Source: Candidatus Saccharibacteria bacterium UBA5150 (lineage in GTDB: Bacteria > Patescibacteriota > Saccharimonadia > Saccharimonadales > UBA4665). Taken from it: a DNA stretch of 24,079 nt. The stretch covers positions 571-24,649 of the forward strand of contig DHXS01000025.1 of NCBI GenBank assembly GCA_002413795.1. Reading direction: 5' to 3'. Below, in pieces: positions 14,461 through 21,353 of the stretch (the stretch's first letter is position 1; every line of letters starts with the position of its first letter). A model generated the notes under the pieces. The model made no database searches and had not been told where the DNA came from. It saw only the letters and a list, made by a program, of their open reading frames with translations. Both the position numbers and the translations under genes were made by a program.

Positions 14461-14466
14461 ATTATA
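14461..14466 (-). promoter_or_regulatory. -10 box (TATAAT) of the tRNA-Cys/tRNA-Leu pair
   Basis: Perfect TATAAT on the minus strand, 16 nt before the 5' end of tRNA-Cys; -35 region weak (TTCGCC). Confidence 0.5.
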
Positions 14467-14500
14467 GCTTACGGTCTTACGGTGGCGAAGCGGAAGCGGT

Positions 14501-14875
14501 CTAGTCGCTGACTTTAAGGTTACCGTCGAGGCGGACTCTGGCCTCTTCTACCCGTTTTGCGTATGCCGAGGATATAGAGGAATACCTTGAAGATCTACGC
14601 TCGGGTTCAGCTGACTCAATGCGTTCGCGCTCAAAACGCTTGCGCCGTACGCTACGCACGGCATCGAGCAAGGGCGATTGCGAAACGGGCGGCCCGTCAG
14701 AGGTCTCTTCTTCTAGAGGAGCAACTTCAACCTGAAAATCCGGTGGCTCTTCGCTGAATCCCCTACCGACAAGACGCCTGGATAATAAAGATCCAAACAG
14801 TCTTGCGGTTGCTACACCGACCGCTACCGGTTGGGTCACTCGTTCTGTTATTGATGGTTGTTCTTTGTTTGCCAC
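14501..14875 (-). CDS. Hypothetical protein, 124 residues (GTG start)
   Basis: No family recognised. It starts at GTG (14873-14875) with GGGAG 8 nt upstream. Residues 15-35 hold a weakly hydrophobic stretch (VGVATARLFGSLL), too polar for a clear membrane helix. The C-terminal half is very rich in Arg, Glu and Ser and is probably helical or disordered. It is divergent from the aminotransferase gene, with overlapping promoters. Confidence 0.65.
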   Translation of the reverse strand: MANKEQPSITERVTQPVAVGVATARLFGSLLSRRLVGRGFSEEPPDFQVEVAPLEEETSDGPPVSQSPLLDAVRSVRRKRFERERIESAEPERRSSRYSSISSAYAKRVEEARVRLDGNLKVSD

Positions 14876-14897
14876 AGGCGCACTCCCATTTTATAAT
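14869..14897 (+). promoter_or_regulatory. Promoter of the class IV aminotransferase gene (TTGCCA-17-TATAAT)
   Basis: TTGCCA at 14869-14874, 17-nt spacer, TATAAT at 14892-14897. It overlaps the 5' end of the divergent gene and the divergent -10 box, so the two promoters should compete. Confidence 0.65.
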
Positions 14898-14917
14898 TAC
14901 CATCTTATAACTGTTAA
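14890..14917 (-). promoter_or_regulatory. Promoter of the 124-residue gene (TTAACA-16-TATAAA)
   Basis: Minus strand: TTAACA at 14912-14917, 16-nt spacer, TATAAA at 14890-14895. The leader would be about 8 nt. Confidence 0.5.
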
Positions 14918-14945
14918 ACTTAAGGAGCAGTAACATATCTAACCT

Positions 14946-15776
14946 ATGCCTTTTAGACATTTTTCACATAACGGAGGGGTTTTGCCCATCACGAAGGCAT
15001 CTGTACCCCTGGCGGATGTCGAATATTCTTATGGCTTTGGCGTTTACGAGAGCATACGGGTGTCGGGCGGCCTGCCCTACTTCACGGATGAGCATTGCCA
15101 ACGTTTAATAAATTCGGCTAAAATTATCGGCCTGGAGCATACCTACACCCCCGCCTTGCTGAAGCAATTCGTCCAAGATCTGCTTCAAAAGGTGAAAGCC
15201 GATACCTGCAATCTTAAGATCTTGCTGGTAGGCGGTCCGATCCCCGAAAAAGCCAACCTGTACATAATGTGTCTCAATCCCCTCTTCCCCGACCGGCGGT
15301 TCTATAAAACCGGCATACATTGCATAACCCAGCCTTACGAACGCCCCTACCCCCAAGCCAAAACGCTCAACATGCTGCCCAGCTACCTGGCTTTCCGCGC
15401 CGCCAAGGCCGCCAATGCGTACGATTCCTTGCTGATTAACAACGAGGGCTGCTTGGTGGAAGGCACCCGCAGTAATTTTTTCGTGATAAAAGGGCGAACC
15501 ATCGTCTCGCCGCCGGCAACGGACATTCTGCCCGGCGTCACCCGCGACAAAGTCTTAAAAGTGGCCCGCCAAAACGGTTTTAAATTGGTAGCCAAGAATA
15601 TCAAACCGACCGACCTGTATAAATATGACGGCGCCTTCCTGACCAGCACGTCGGCCAAAATCATGCCCGTCCGCTCTATCGACGACCACGTTTGGGGTGC
15701 CGTGCCACCCGCCCTCGCAGAGTTAATGCAAACCTTTAGCCAGTTCTTAGAAACTTACGCGGCACGCGTCAAATAG
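14946..15776 (+). CDS. PLP-dependent class IV aminotransferase (BCAT / D-amino acid aminotransferase family)
   Basis: The fold-type IV layout is clear in the 276 residues: YSYGFGVYESIRV near 28-39, the PLP lysine as Lys139 (AKTLNMLPSYLA), the cofactor-binding Glu172 in VEGTRSNFF, and LPGVTR at 195-200. Members are branched-chain aminotransferases, D-alanine aminotransferases or aminodeoxychorismate lyase. I cannot choose between them by eye; a D-amino acid role would suit the nearby ddl and vanX. The start is the ATG at 14946, because a stop codon lies just upstream in frame. An AAGGAG sequence is 18 nt from it, further than normal. The 3' end overlaps the convergent ROK-like gene by 22 nt. 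Confidence 0.88.
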   Translation: MPFRHFSHNGGVLPITKASVPLADVEYSYGFGVYESIRVSGGLPYFTDEHCQRLINSAKIIGLEHTYTPALLKQFVQDLLQKVKADTCNLKILLVGGPIPEKANLYIMCLNPLFPDRRFYKTGIHCITQPYERPYPQAKTLNMLPSYLAFRAAKAANAYDSLLINNEGCLVEGTRSNFFVIKGRTIVSPPATDILPGVTRDKVLKVARQNGFKLVAKNIKPTDLYKYDGAFLTSTSAKIMPVRSIDDHVWGAVPPALAELMQTFSQFLETYAARVK

Positions 15777-16681
15777 TCGCGCATCACGCCTTCGGCGCCA
15801 AACATTTCAAATGATTGGTCATTTTCAGGAGCTACCGGAATAATCTCCGGTGTCAGCATCTTTTGGGCAGTGTTGGCGTTTTTCAGATATTGTTCCATAA
15901 ACTCTTCTAAATGAGGCATGTATTTTTCAGAGCCGCCGGCCCCGACCCCACCACAGGGAACAACTAATTCCACGCCATTCATAAGGCTCAGCAAAGTAGC
16001 CATTCGGCCAATACCATGGCCGACATGATGCCACCCTGGATGCTCAGCCGTCATATCCTTCGGGCTCCTTTGAAATAAACGCTGTATGGCAGGTCCGCCA
16101 TAGTATTTTTCGTAGGTAGCAATTGGATTATCAGTTGATAGCACGTGGCCAATTTCCAAAGGATTAGCATTGTCGGCCCGGTGCACATCTTCAAATTTAG
16201 GATCTTTAACAACTACGCCCGCACCGACCCCCGTGCCCAAAATAAGTGCCGCTGTACGGTCGTATTCATTCTTGCCGATAGTAGTGGCGGCGGCCTGCGC
16301 GGAAAGTGTACCGTCATTAACCGCGATAAGTTTGAAGTCTTCTTCAAACAGTCGCTCCATAGCCGTATCCCGTTTTGTAAGCTCGGACCAAAGATTATAA
16401 CGGCGTGCCGATAAGCCGGGCACATTGGCCATAGGACCGATGTGAGTACCGTCTGGAGTAACCGGGCCCGGGAAGCCGGCTACTAGCCACTCGTGACCCT
16501 CGTTGGCCGCATCAAGCAATTGACGGCTCATCCAATCAAAGAAAAGCTCCGGGTGGATAGGTGTTTCAATTGACGCAAACTCTTGGATATCACCATCCTC
16601 GCAGACAGCCCGGCGGGCATTGGTAGCCCCGAAACCAAGACATACGCCAGATTCGAGCTCGACCGATTCAACTGAAGTCAC
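15755..16681 (-). CDS. ROK/glucokinase-like sugar kinase
   Basis: The 308-residue protein has the actin-like ATPase layout of ROK and Glk kinases. The phosphate-1 loop is GFGATNARRAV at 16-26. The likely catalytic Asp is Asp123 (AVNDGTLSAQA), the phosphate-2 loop is LILGTGVGAG (147-155), and an EIGH motif follows. The usual Asp of the DxGGT loop is replaced by Gly16. The ROK zinc motif (CxCGxxGC) is absent, which points toward glucokinase-like relatives. The substrate is probably a hexose, but this is inferred. It starts at GTG (16679-16681) with a GGAG site 8 nt upstream. Confidence 0.75.
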   Translation of the reverse strand: MTSVESVELESGVCLGFGATNARRAVCEDGDIQEFASIETPIHPELFFDWMSRQLLDAANEGHEWLVAGFPGPVTPDGTHIGPMANVPGLSARRYNLWSELTKRDTAMERLFEEDFKLIAVNDGTLSAQAAATTIGKNEYDRTAALILGTGVGAGVVVKDPKFEDVHRADNANPLEIGHVLSTDNPIATYEKYYGGPAIQRLFQRSPKDMTAEHPGWHHVGHGIGRMATLLSLMNGVELVVPCGGVGAGGSEKYMPHLEEFMEQYLKNANTAQKMLTPEIIPVAPENDQSFEMFGAEGVMRDYLTRAA

Positions 16682-16757
16682 AATTCACACTCCGTTCAAT
16701 ATATGCCATTCATCATTACATCATATTGCCAGGAAGTCAACATTCTCTCAAAAATGT

Positions 16758-17660
16758 TTACGCTTTGCGCTTGATCGGCTTGTTCAGCCTGGCCTCTAAG
16801 GACTTAATGAGGGCCAGTATGTTAAACCGTTGATTAAAAACGAGTAGCACTATTAGCGCGCAGACTAGCATATCGTAAAGTTGTGTTTTGAACGGTGCTA
16901 AAAAGCCGCTTGTAAGGTTGGCTACCACCGGTCGCAGTTCAATAATTGGTATCGCGGCGGCAATTGGTGCCGGTACGAGAGGGATGGTTAGTATGCCTAG
17001 GGCGGCGACCGTAATTACGGCTAGGCCGACCGTGTAGACTCGCTTAGCATAGGCCCCTCTGCCCAAGTATACGAACAGGCCGAACAGCATTAGGGAGCTG
17101 AGCCACAGCACCGGCCCGACCCACAACATAAACGACACCAAACCGGCGAGATTTGGAAAGGAATCGCTCTTAACAAGAGTTATTTCATCAGGTATTTGGC
17201 CTTGAACGGATGTCAGCTTGTCGCCGCTGACGTCGTGGATACTATTGTCTTCAGCTACCGAAACGACGCTGGCTAACGGTTTTTTGATGGAAGTAAGATC
17301 AAACTTAATATCCTGCCGGTCTTTGGCCGTGGTGTAAGCATAAGTCCTGTCGCTTAAGGCCGATAGGGCCTGGGAGCTGAGGTCGCTGCCGAGCAGGCCG
17401 CTGGTCAGCGATACCGCCTCTTTGCCAACAGCCTTTTTGATAAGTGGGCGATGCTCTAGAGATTTGTCTACGACTGTCGTCGCTATAGCGTCCCGGCTGG
17501 ATTCCGACAACAGCGAAGCGGTCGCGATATGCGTGAAGTTAGCCCGATTAAATATGGTGTGATTAACCCAGTAGGCCGATTGAGCCAAAAACAATATTAG
17601 CGCGGCAAAGAAAAGCAGGACTATTGAACCAATCTTGGATAAATTTCGCCTGGCTCCCAT
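16758..17660 (-). CDS. Integral membrane protein, unknown function
   Basis: The 300 residues show a signal-anchor-like helix at about 10-30, a polar loop of about 140 residues that should be outside the cell, then three helices (about 172-199, 208-230, 257-275) and a basic C-terminal tail (KPIKRKA). The long outer loop is rich in Ser, Asp and Lys. The layout resembles actinobacterial multi-pass proteins of unknown role, but I do not recognise a named family. AGGA lies 7 nt before the ATG. The gene is downstream of tRNA-Gly and may be partly transcribed with it. Confidence 0.75.
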   Translation of the reverse strand: MGARRNLSKIGSIVLLFFAALILFLAQSAYWVNHTIFNRANFTHIATASLLSESSRDAIATTVVDKSLEHRPLIKKAVGKEAVSLTSGLLGSDLSSQALSALSDRTYAYTTAKDRQDIKFDLTSIKKPLASVVSVAEDNSIHDVSGDKLTSVQGQIPDEITLVKSDSFPNLAGLVSFMLWVGPVLWLSSLMLFGLFVYLGRGAYAKRVYTVGLAVITVAALGILTIPLVPAPIAAAIPIIELRPVVANLTSGFLAPFKTQLYDMLVCALIVLLVFNQRFNILALIKSLEARLNKPIKRKA

Positions 17661-17723
17661 GCTGTATCCTATCTAACCTGACGATACACCTAGGCAAGGC
17701 CTATAGCAAGCTTTGAAAATGCT

Positions 17724-17800
17724 TGGTGCGGGTGAGGGGACTCTAACCCCTGGCCTCGTCCTTGGCAAGGACGCGCTCTAAACAACTGAGCTACACCCGC
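17724..17800 (-). tRNA. tRNA-Gly (anticodon GCC)
   Basis: Minus strand: acceptor GCGGGTG/CACCCGC, anticodon stem CGTCC/GGACG with loop TTGCCAA (GCC), T arm AGGGG-TTAGAGT-CCCCT. CCA is encoded at 17724-17726. It is 9 nt downstream of tRNA-Phe. Confidence 0.96.
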
Positions 17801-17809
17801 ATGGTGTAA

Positions 17810-17885
17810 TGGTGGCTCCTCTCGGACTCGAACCGAGGACACAAGGCTCTTCAAGCCTCTGCTCTACCAACTGAGCTAAAGAGCC
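17810..17885 (-). tRNA. tRNA-Phe (anticodon GAA)
   Basis: Minus strand: acceptor GGCTCTT/AGGAGCC, anticodon stem GAGGC/GCCTT with loop TTGAAGA (GAA), T arm CTCGG-TTCGAGT-CCGAG, encoded CCA (17810-17812). Confidence 0.97.
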
Positions 17886-17899
17886 ACGACAGCCTTGCT

Positions 17900-17928
17900 A
17901 TTTTACGGTATTTAACAGATCGGCACAA
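17900..17928 (-). promoter_or_regulatory. Promoter of the tRNA-Phe/tRNA-Gly pair (TTGTGC-17-TAAAAT)
   Basis: Minus strand: TTGTGC at 17923-17928, 17-nt spacer, TAAAAT at 17900-17905, 14 nt before the tRNA-Phe 5' end. Confidence 0.6.
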
Positions 17929-17939
17929 GCTCGGCTGGC

Positions 17940-18704
17940 CTATTTTTGCTCTTTGGCCATGAAATCTTTGACGCTCTGTATGGTGTCCATGAATTGGGCC
18001 GGGAAGACGATGGTGCTGTTCTTTTCGACGGCAATGTCGTTTAAGACTTGCAGATTGCGCAGCTGCAGAGCGATGGGGTGGGCGGCAATAATGTCGGCGG
18101 CATCACCCAGTTTTTCGGCGCTGAGAGCTTCACCCTCGGCGGCAATAATCTTGGCCCGCTTTTCGCGCTCGGCTTCAGCCTGTTTGGCCATGGCCCTCTG
18201 CATGGAATCAGGCAACTGAATGTCTTTAAGTTCTACGGTGCCAACAAAAATGCCCCACTTTTCGGTCAGGGTTTCCAGGATTTCTTTGATTTTTTCGTTA
18301 ATCGCTGCCGTTTCGCTCAACACTTCATCCAGGGCGCTCTGGCCAACTATGTTACGCACGGTAGTTTGGGCGATCTGGTAAATCGCCGAAATGACGTTTT
18401 CGATCTCGACGATTGATTTAGTCGGATCCTGTACCTGATAGTAAGCCACCGCCGAGACGCCGATCGAGACATTGTCTTTGGTAATAATCTGCTGGGACTC
18501 GATAGGCAGTGTGATGATCCGCATAGAGACTTTGCGCATCTGGTCAATAATGGGAATAATCAGCCGCAGACCGGGCTCTTTAACTCCACCGCGCACTTTA
18601 CCCAGGCGAAACACAACGCCACGCTCATACTGTTTGATAATCCGCACGCCGTTGCCGACGATAAACAAAATAACGATTAGCAGAAATATAACGACTCCCG
18701 ACAT
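17940..18704 (-). CDS. Stomatin/slipin-type SPFH (band 7) membrane protein
   Basis: The 254-residue protein has an N-terminal membrane segment (about 4-22). It is followed by the slipin signature IKQYERGVVFRLGKV, the PGL-x-LIIPIID motif and the SPFH core (VSMRIITLPIESQQIITKDNVSI). A charged coiled-coil stretch (about 185-225) ends the conserved part. Slipins assemble into rings that organise membrane microdomains and often work with NfeD-type or protease partners; neither is seen beside it here. GGAGG lies 8 nt before the ATG. Confidence 0.94.
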   Translation of the reverse strand: MSGVVIFLLIVILFIVGNGVRIIKQYERGVVFRLGKVRGGVKEPGLRLIIPIIDQMRKVSMRIITLPIESQQIITKDNVSIGVSAVAYYQVQDPTKSIVEIENVISAIYQIAQTTVRNIVGQSALDEVLSETAAINEKIKEILETLTEKWGIFVGTVELKDIQLPDSMQRAMAKQAEAEREKRAKIIAAEGEALSAEKLGDAADIIAAHPIALQLRNLQVLNDIAVEKNSTIVFPAQFMDTIQSVKDFMAKEQK

Positions 18705-18733
18705 TGCCAGTTCCTCCGTAAGTTACAGGCTTA

Positions 18734-18763
18734 ATTGTACGGCCAGCCACCGCCAAAAAGCAA
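18734..18763 (-). promoter_or_regulatory. Promoter of the slipin gene (TTGCTT-18-TACAAT)
   Basis: Minus strand: TTGCTT at 18758-18763, 18-nt spacer, TACAAT at 18734-18739. The -35 box overlaps the T-rich tail of the upstream terminator. Confidence 0.5.
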
Positions 18764-18778
18764 CTAGGCGGCGCCTAG
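18755..18778 (-). terminator. Intrinsic terminator of the 163-residue gene
   Basis: Minus strand: hairpin CTAGGC-GCC-GCCTAG followed within 4 nt by five T. The stem contains the TAG stop codon of the gene. Confidence 0.65.
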
Positions 18779-19255
18779 AGCGATCGCGCCACCTTGGTGC
18801 ACGTAGCTATTAGCAGCTTCTTGAAGCATTATCTCGTAGGCATCTCTCTCGGCTATAGCCTGTTCGCTGTTTACTGCCGGCAGAGGCATGGTCCAGTGTT
18901 CCATGGCCGTATAAGACTGTTCATTGTGTTGTAGCCAGAAGCGATGGGCATTGCGGCGAAACTTTTCCCGACCAAAAGCCGCCTCAGACAACGTTAGGCC
19001 AATGCCTGGATGCATTACTCGAGCGCCGCCTCGTTCGGTGTCTGCGAAGCGATCGACCTCAACTGATGGTGCTGACTCGACCATAAAAGTCTCAACGATC
19101 TTCATTGCCACAATATCATCAGCACCTAGCTCGACATGTGGTCTCAGCTCCGGGTCAAACTTTGGGCCATACATATGCTCTTCGCTTACGAATGCTGCGA
19201 ATGGATCGCCAGTTCTATGTTCTATTATTCCTGCTTCGTGTTGGTCGATTGCCAT
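18764..19255 (-). CDS. Hypothetical protein, 163 residues
   Basis: No family recognised. The protein is acidic, rich in His and Glu and has no membrane segment. An aromatic region near the middle (FRRNAHRFWLQHNEQSYTAMEHW) stands out. Coding is supported by a strong AAGGAG site 7 nt before the ATG, a TATAAC -10 just upstream of that, and an intrinsic terminator at the stop codon. It appears to be a single-gene unit. Confidence 0.75.
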   Translation of the reverse strand: MAIDQHEAGIIEHRTGDPFAAFVSEEHMYGPKFDPELRPHVELGADDIVAMKIVETFMVESAPSVEVDRFADTERGGARVMHPGIGLTLSEAAFGREKFRRNAHRFWLQHNEQSYTAMEHWTMPLPAVNSEQAIAERDAYEIMLQEAANSYVHQGGAIALGAA

Positions 19256-19277
19256 ACCTGTCTCCTTTGTTATATTT

Positions 19278-19299
19278 AAAAAACTCCCTGGGGCGGGAG
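19278..19299 (-). terminator. Intrinsic terminator downstream of tRNA-Ala
   Basis: Minus strand: CTCCC-GCCCCA-GGGAG followed directly by six T. It closes the unit that begins with tRNA-Ala and insulates the 163-residue gene. Confidence 0.7.
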
Positions 19300-19323
19300 C
19301 TTTATGTTTCTGGTTGAATTACG

Positions 19324-19343
19324 AAAAAGCGCCCGCTAGCGGG
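19324..19343 (-). terminator. Possible first terminator after tRNA-Ala
   Basis: Minus strand: short hairpin CCCG-CTAG-CGGG, then CGCTTTTT. The stem is only 4 bp, so it is weak. The 89 nt between it and tRNA-Ala hold no gene that I can see. Confidence 0.35.
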
Positions 19344-19432
19344 AAAGAATGAGGACCTCCACAAGGAGCATTGCTCTGTTATTGACGCTTATCATGATCA
19401 AAGGTTACTCTTGTGAGCGTTAGGTTGTCAAG

Positions 19433-19509
<77 letters not shown>

Positions 19510-19527
19510 TTAGACTTTAATATTCTA

Positions 19528-20457
19528 CTATATGACGCGCTTTTTGCGGGCCACGATGATGATGGTGATAATGAGGACGAGGTTAAAGGCGATGATGGCC
19601 GGGAAGGCCCAGGTGGCATGCTGGTAAGGCAGGCTGACGTTCATGCCATACATCCCGAAGAAGACGTTGGGCAGGGCGATAAGGATGGTCGCCAGGGTCA
19701 GGACGGTAATGGTCTGGTTCAGGTTATTACTGCTGATGGCCGAATAGGCATCGCGGATGTTGCTGATGGACCGTAAGTTGGAACGGATAGCTTCGATGGA
19801 CTGTTCGTTGCTTAGCAGTAAGTCCTCGACGATGTCCTGGTCTTCGTCAAACAGCGGTATGTGGCGGCCTACTAGCAAGCGCCGAAGGGTGGCGTTGGTC
19901 GGCAGTAAGGAGGCCAGGAACTCGTTTAGCTCGTCTTCCAGGGTCACGAAGTCTATAAGATCCTGGTTGGTTAGGCCCTGGCCGCGCAGGCGGGCCCGGA
20001 TGGCTTTTATTTTGCGGTTGGTCTGATTGATAAAGTTGTCGTACTGGTCGCTGATGTGGGACAGGATAAGCAGGGTTAATTTGGCGCGCTGGGTGGTGGC
20101 AAAGGCCGTGCGGCCTTTCAGCAAGGCATCAACCGCCGGCAGGTGGACCGGCGAAATGGTTAATAAGACTTCTTTGTCGAAAACTATTAACAGCGGCGCG
20201 GTGTCCATCTCACCATTGGCGGCCTTATAGGCGTAGCGCACGAAAATATAGGTCTGGTCGCCTTCCCTTTCCAGGCGGGGCACCTCATCTTCGTCGAGGG
20301 CGTCCTGAAGGTGGCCCGGTTCCAGATGGAAGCGCTTAATCAGCTCGGCTGTTTCGGCCTCGGTGGGCGCCTCGGCGTGAACCCAAGTGCCGGGCTTGTG
20401 CTCGGTCGACTCTTTAACCGCCTGACTGCGGATGCTTTTAAAGTAATACTTGATCAT
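19528..20457 (-). CDS. corA: CorA-family magnesium/divalent cation channel
   Basis: CorA forms a pentameric channel for Mg2+ and related ions. The 309 residues have a soluble N-terminal domain, a long charged helix region (about 130-240), and two membrane segments (about 248-270 and 282-302) with the selectivity motif YGMNV at 270-274. The C-terminus is basic (RKKRVI). AAGGA lies 11 nt before the ATG. Two promoters are possible: a strong one at 20597-20624, giving a leader of about 130 nt, and a -10 only 20 nt upstream of the start. The long leader is structured, which suggests control by an ion or metabolite. Confidence 0.93.
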   Translation of the reverse strand: MIKYYFKSIRSQAVKESTEHKPGTWVHAEAPTEAETAELIKRFHLEPGHLQDALDEDEVPRLEREGDQTYIFVRYAYKAANGEMDTAPLLIVFDKEVLLTISPVHLPAVDALLKGRTAFATTQRAKLTLLILSHISDQYDNFINQTNRKIKAIRARLRGQGLTNQDLIDFVTLEDELNEFLASLLPTNATLRRLLVGRHIPLFDEDQDIVEDLLLSNEQSIEAIRSNLRSISNIRDAYSAISSNNLNQTITVLTLATILIALPNVFFGMYGMNVSLPYQHATWAFPAIIAFNLVLIITIIIVARKKRVI

Positions 20458-20485
20458 CTTACTGTTTCCTTACGGTCATTATACA

Positions 20486-20512
20486 GGGAGCCGGCGTACG
20501 GCTCCCTTTTTT
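20486..20512 (+). terminator. Strong hairpin with plus-strand T run (terminator-like)
   Basis: GGGAGCCG-GCGTA-CGGCTCCC followed by six T on the plus strand. No plus-strand gene ends here, so it would stop transcription antisense to corA. In the corA mRNA (minus strand) the same hairpin sits just before the ribosome-binding region, preceded by six A. Confidence 0.55.
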
Positions 20513-20590
20513 CGTGCGCGCCCACCCGGCGGCGGGCAAATTTTAGATTTTATCTTTTTGTTTTACGCGCCGCTAGAGCGCACGATCCAC
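20513..20590 (-). promoter_or_regulatory. Structured 5' leader of corA, candidate riboswitch-like element
   Basis: The RNA would start near 20590. A 7-bp helix joins CGTGCGC near its 5' end (20578-20584) to GCGCACG (20513-20519). Inside, a 7-bp hairpin (20520-20526 with 20531-20537, one G-U) competes with a 6-bp pairing of 20529-20534 with 20568-20573. Two exclusive folds upstream of an ion channel are what one expects of a leader switch. I do not recognise it as the M-box or another known Mg2+ leader. Confidence 0.45.
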
Positions 20591-20596
20591 TCCATA

Positions 20597-20624
20597 ATCA
20601 TAAGTGTTTTGCGGCTGTTGTCAA
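20597..20624 (-). promoter_or_regulatory. Promoter of corA (TTGACA-16-TATGAT)
   Basis: Minus strand: TTGACA at 20619-20624, 16-nt spacer, TATGAT at 20597-20602. Predicted start near 20590, which places the 5' end a few bases before the closing helix of the leader. Confidence 0.65.
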
Positions 20625-20692
20625 GCTTTGGCGCTCTTGTGGTCGACGACTATACCCTGACAGCAAATACAAAGCGTAGAGTCCCCCATTAC

Positions 20693-20713
20693 GTTGTAAA
20701 TAATATTTACAAC
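20693..20713. promoter_or_regulatory. Perfect 8+8 palindrome, likely operator
   Basis: GTTGTAAA-TAATA-TTTACAAC, an exact inverted repeat. It ends 7 nt before the -35 box of the rightward promoter and lies about 70 nt upstream of the corA promoter. This is a typical site for a dimeric regulator. The regulator is not identified. Confidence 0.6.
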
Positions 20714-20720
20714 AAAAGTG

Positions 20721-20749
20721 TTGATGCCTACCCCAGTAATAAATATACT
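20721..20749 (+). promoter_or_regulatory. Promoter of the 133-residue gene (TTGATG-17-TATACT)
   Basis: TTGATG at 20721-20726, 17-nt spacer, TATACT at 20744-20749. Transcript start near 20756, leader about 88 nt. Confidence 0.65.
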
Positions 20750-20843
20750 ATGTCATGATTTTAGTTAATTCTATGTAAAATTTGTGTGTCAAGTTCCCAA
20801 AATCACTTGATTTAATGAGTACTATGCCTCACAATAGGATTCA

Positions 20844-21245
20844 ATGGGAAATGAAGATAAACAAGCCGCGCAAGCCAAGAACATTCTTAAGATGTTATTT
20901 AGTGGCATTGAAGGCAATGTGGTGACCAGAGAAACCATCCTTGATAAGGTCAGCGATAAAACTTTTCATAATTACAACCCCTTACTGGTTCGTCAGGAAC
21001 TTGTTAAAGCCATGTACGACGGCCGGGCAATCTCTAGCCTTGCGCTTACGGATAAGGGATTAAAGGTTCTTGGCCGAACTGTACAGACGCAAATACCTGT
21101 TGCTGTTAAAGAAGAGTCGATGAAGGCAGAAGCTCCGGCTACGGCCGACCTTGATGAGATTACAGCGCTAACTGACGAATTTAACAGGCATAGCCAGCGC
21201 TGGGAGTGGAAATTAGTTAGGAAGGAGGTGCCGCAGGCAAAATAA
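20844..21245 (+). CDS. Hypothetical protein, 133 residues, possible winged-helix-like N-terminus
   Basis: No named family recognised. Residues 5-75 are predicted to be helical and have the feel of a small helix-turn-helix domain: NILKMLFSGIEGNVVTRETILDKVSD, then a segment ending in ALTDKGLKVLGR. 'LTDKGLKVL' is a common ending of winged-helix domains. The C-terminal half is charged (EEITALTDEF-like helix and RWEWKLVRK). It has an AGGA site 4 nt before the ATG and a strong promoter next to a palindrome, so self-regulation is a fair guess. Its stop codon overlaps the U-tract of the antisense RNA gene at 21244-21346. Confidence 0.7.
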   Translation: MGNEDKQAAQAKNILKMLFSGIEGNVVTRETILDKVSDKTFHNYNPLLVRQELVKAMYDGRAISSLALTDKGLKVLGRTVQTQIPVAVKEESMKAEAPATADLDEITALTDEFNRHSQRWEWKLVRKEVPQAK

Positions 21246-21346
21246 AAAAGATAGTGTCATGAGTGTGGGACTGTAAATGTGGTTTAAGGAACCACTGTCG
21301 GCCAACCGAAATATTAGCGACCAGTCCCGCACTGATAACACTATCC
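21244..21346 (-). ncRNA. Free-standing structured small RNA, unknown class
   Basis: Minus-strand RNA of about 100 nt. The 5' end (21338-21345) pairs with the 3' end (21250-21257) over 8 bp. An almost symmetric internal loop follows (21334-21337 and 21258-21261). A second helix of 12 positions pairs 21322-21333 with 21262-21273, with one mismatch. The enclosed junction holds a hairpin with stem GTGGTT/AACCAC (21290-21295 with 21279-21284). It also holds a domain closed by GTCG/CGAC or by TCGG/CCGA. The 3' helix runs directly into six T (21244-21249). A consensus promoter ends 8 nt before the 5' end. There is no open reading frame of note. It matches no SRP RNA, tmRNA, RNase P or 6S features that I know. 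Confidence 0.7.
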
Positions 21347-21353
21347 AAATCAA

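Larger units (their letters stand above)
20458..20843. other. 386-nt divergent intergenic region between corA and the 133-residue gene
   Basis: No protein gene is visible. In order it holds the corA start region and -10 (20478-20483), a hairpin with a plus-strand T run (20486-20512), the structured corA leader (20513-20590), the corA promoter (20597-20624), about 65 nt with no clear signal, a palindrome (20693-20713), the rightward promoter (20721-20749) and a leader of about 88 nt. That leader can form a small hairpin, TCAAGT (20789-20794) with ACTTGA (20805-20810). Confidence 0.7.

Noticed and set aside
19344..19432. A small RNA between tRNA-Ala and its terminators
   Set aside because: TTGACA overlaps the tRNA 3' end but no good -10 follows, and no convincing fold was found.
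21262..21333. A tRNA or tRNA-like gene inside the structured RNA
   Set aside because: There is a 7-bp acceptor-like stem and a 5-bp stem with 7-nt loop, but no T arm, no U33 and no CCA end.
21250..21345. A MITE or other small mobile element (terminal repeats GATAGTGT/ACACTATC)
   Set aside because: No target-site duplication is visible and no second copy is in the window; the in-register promoter and U run fit an RNA gene better.
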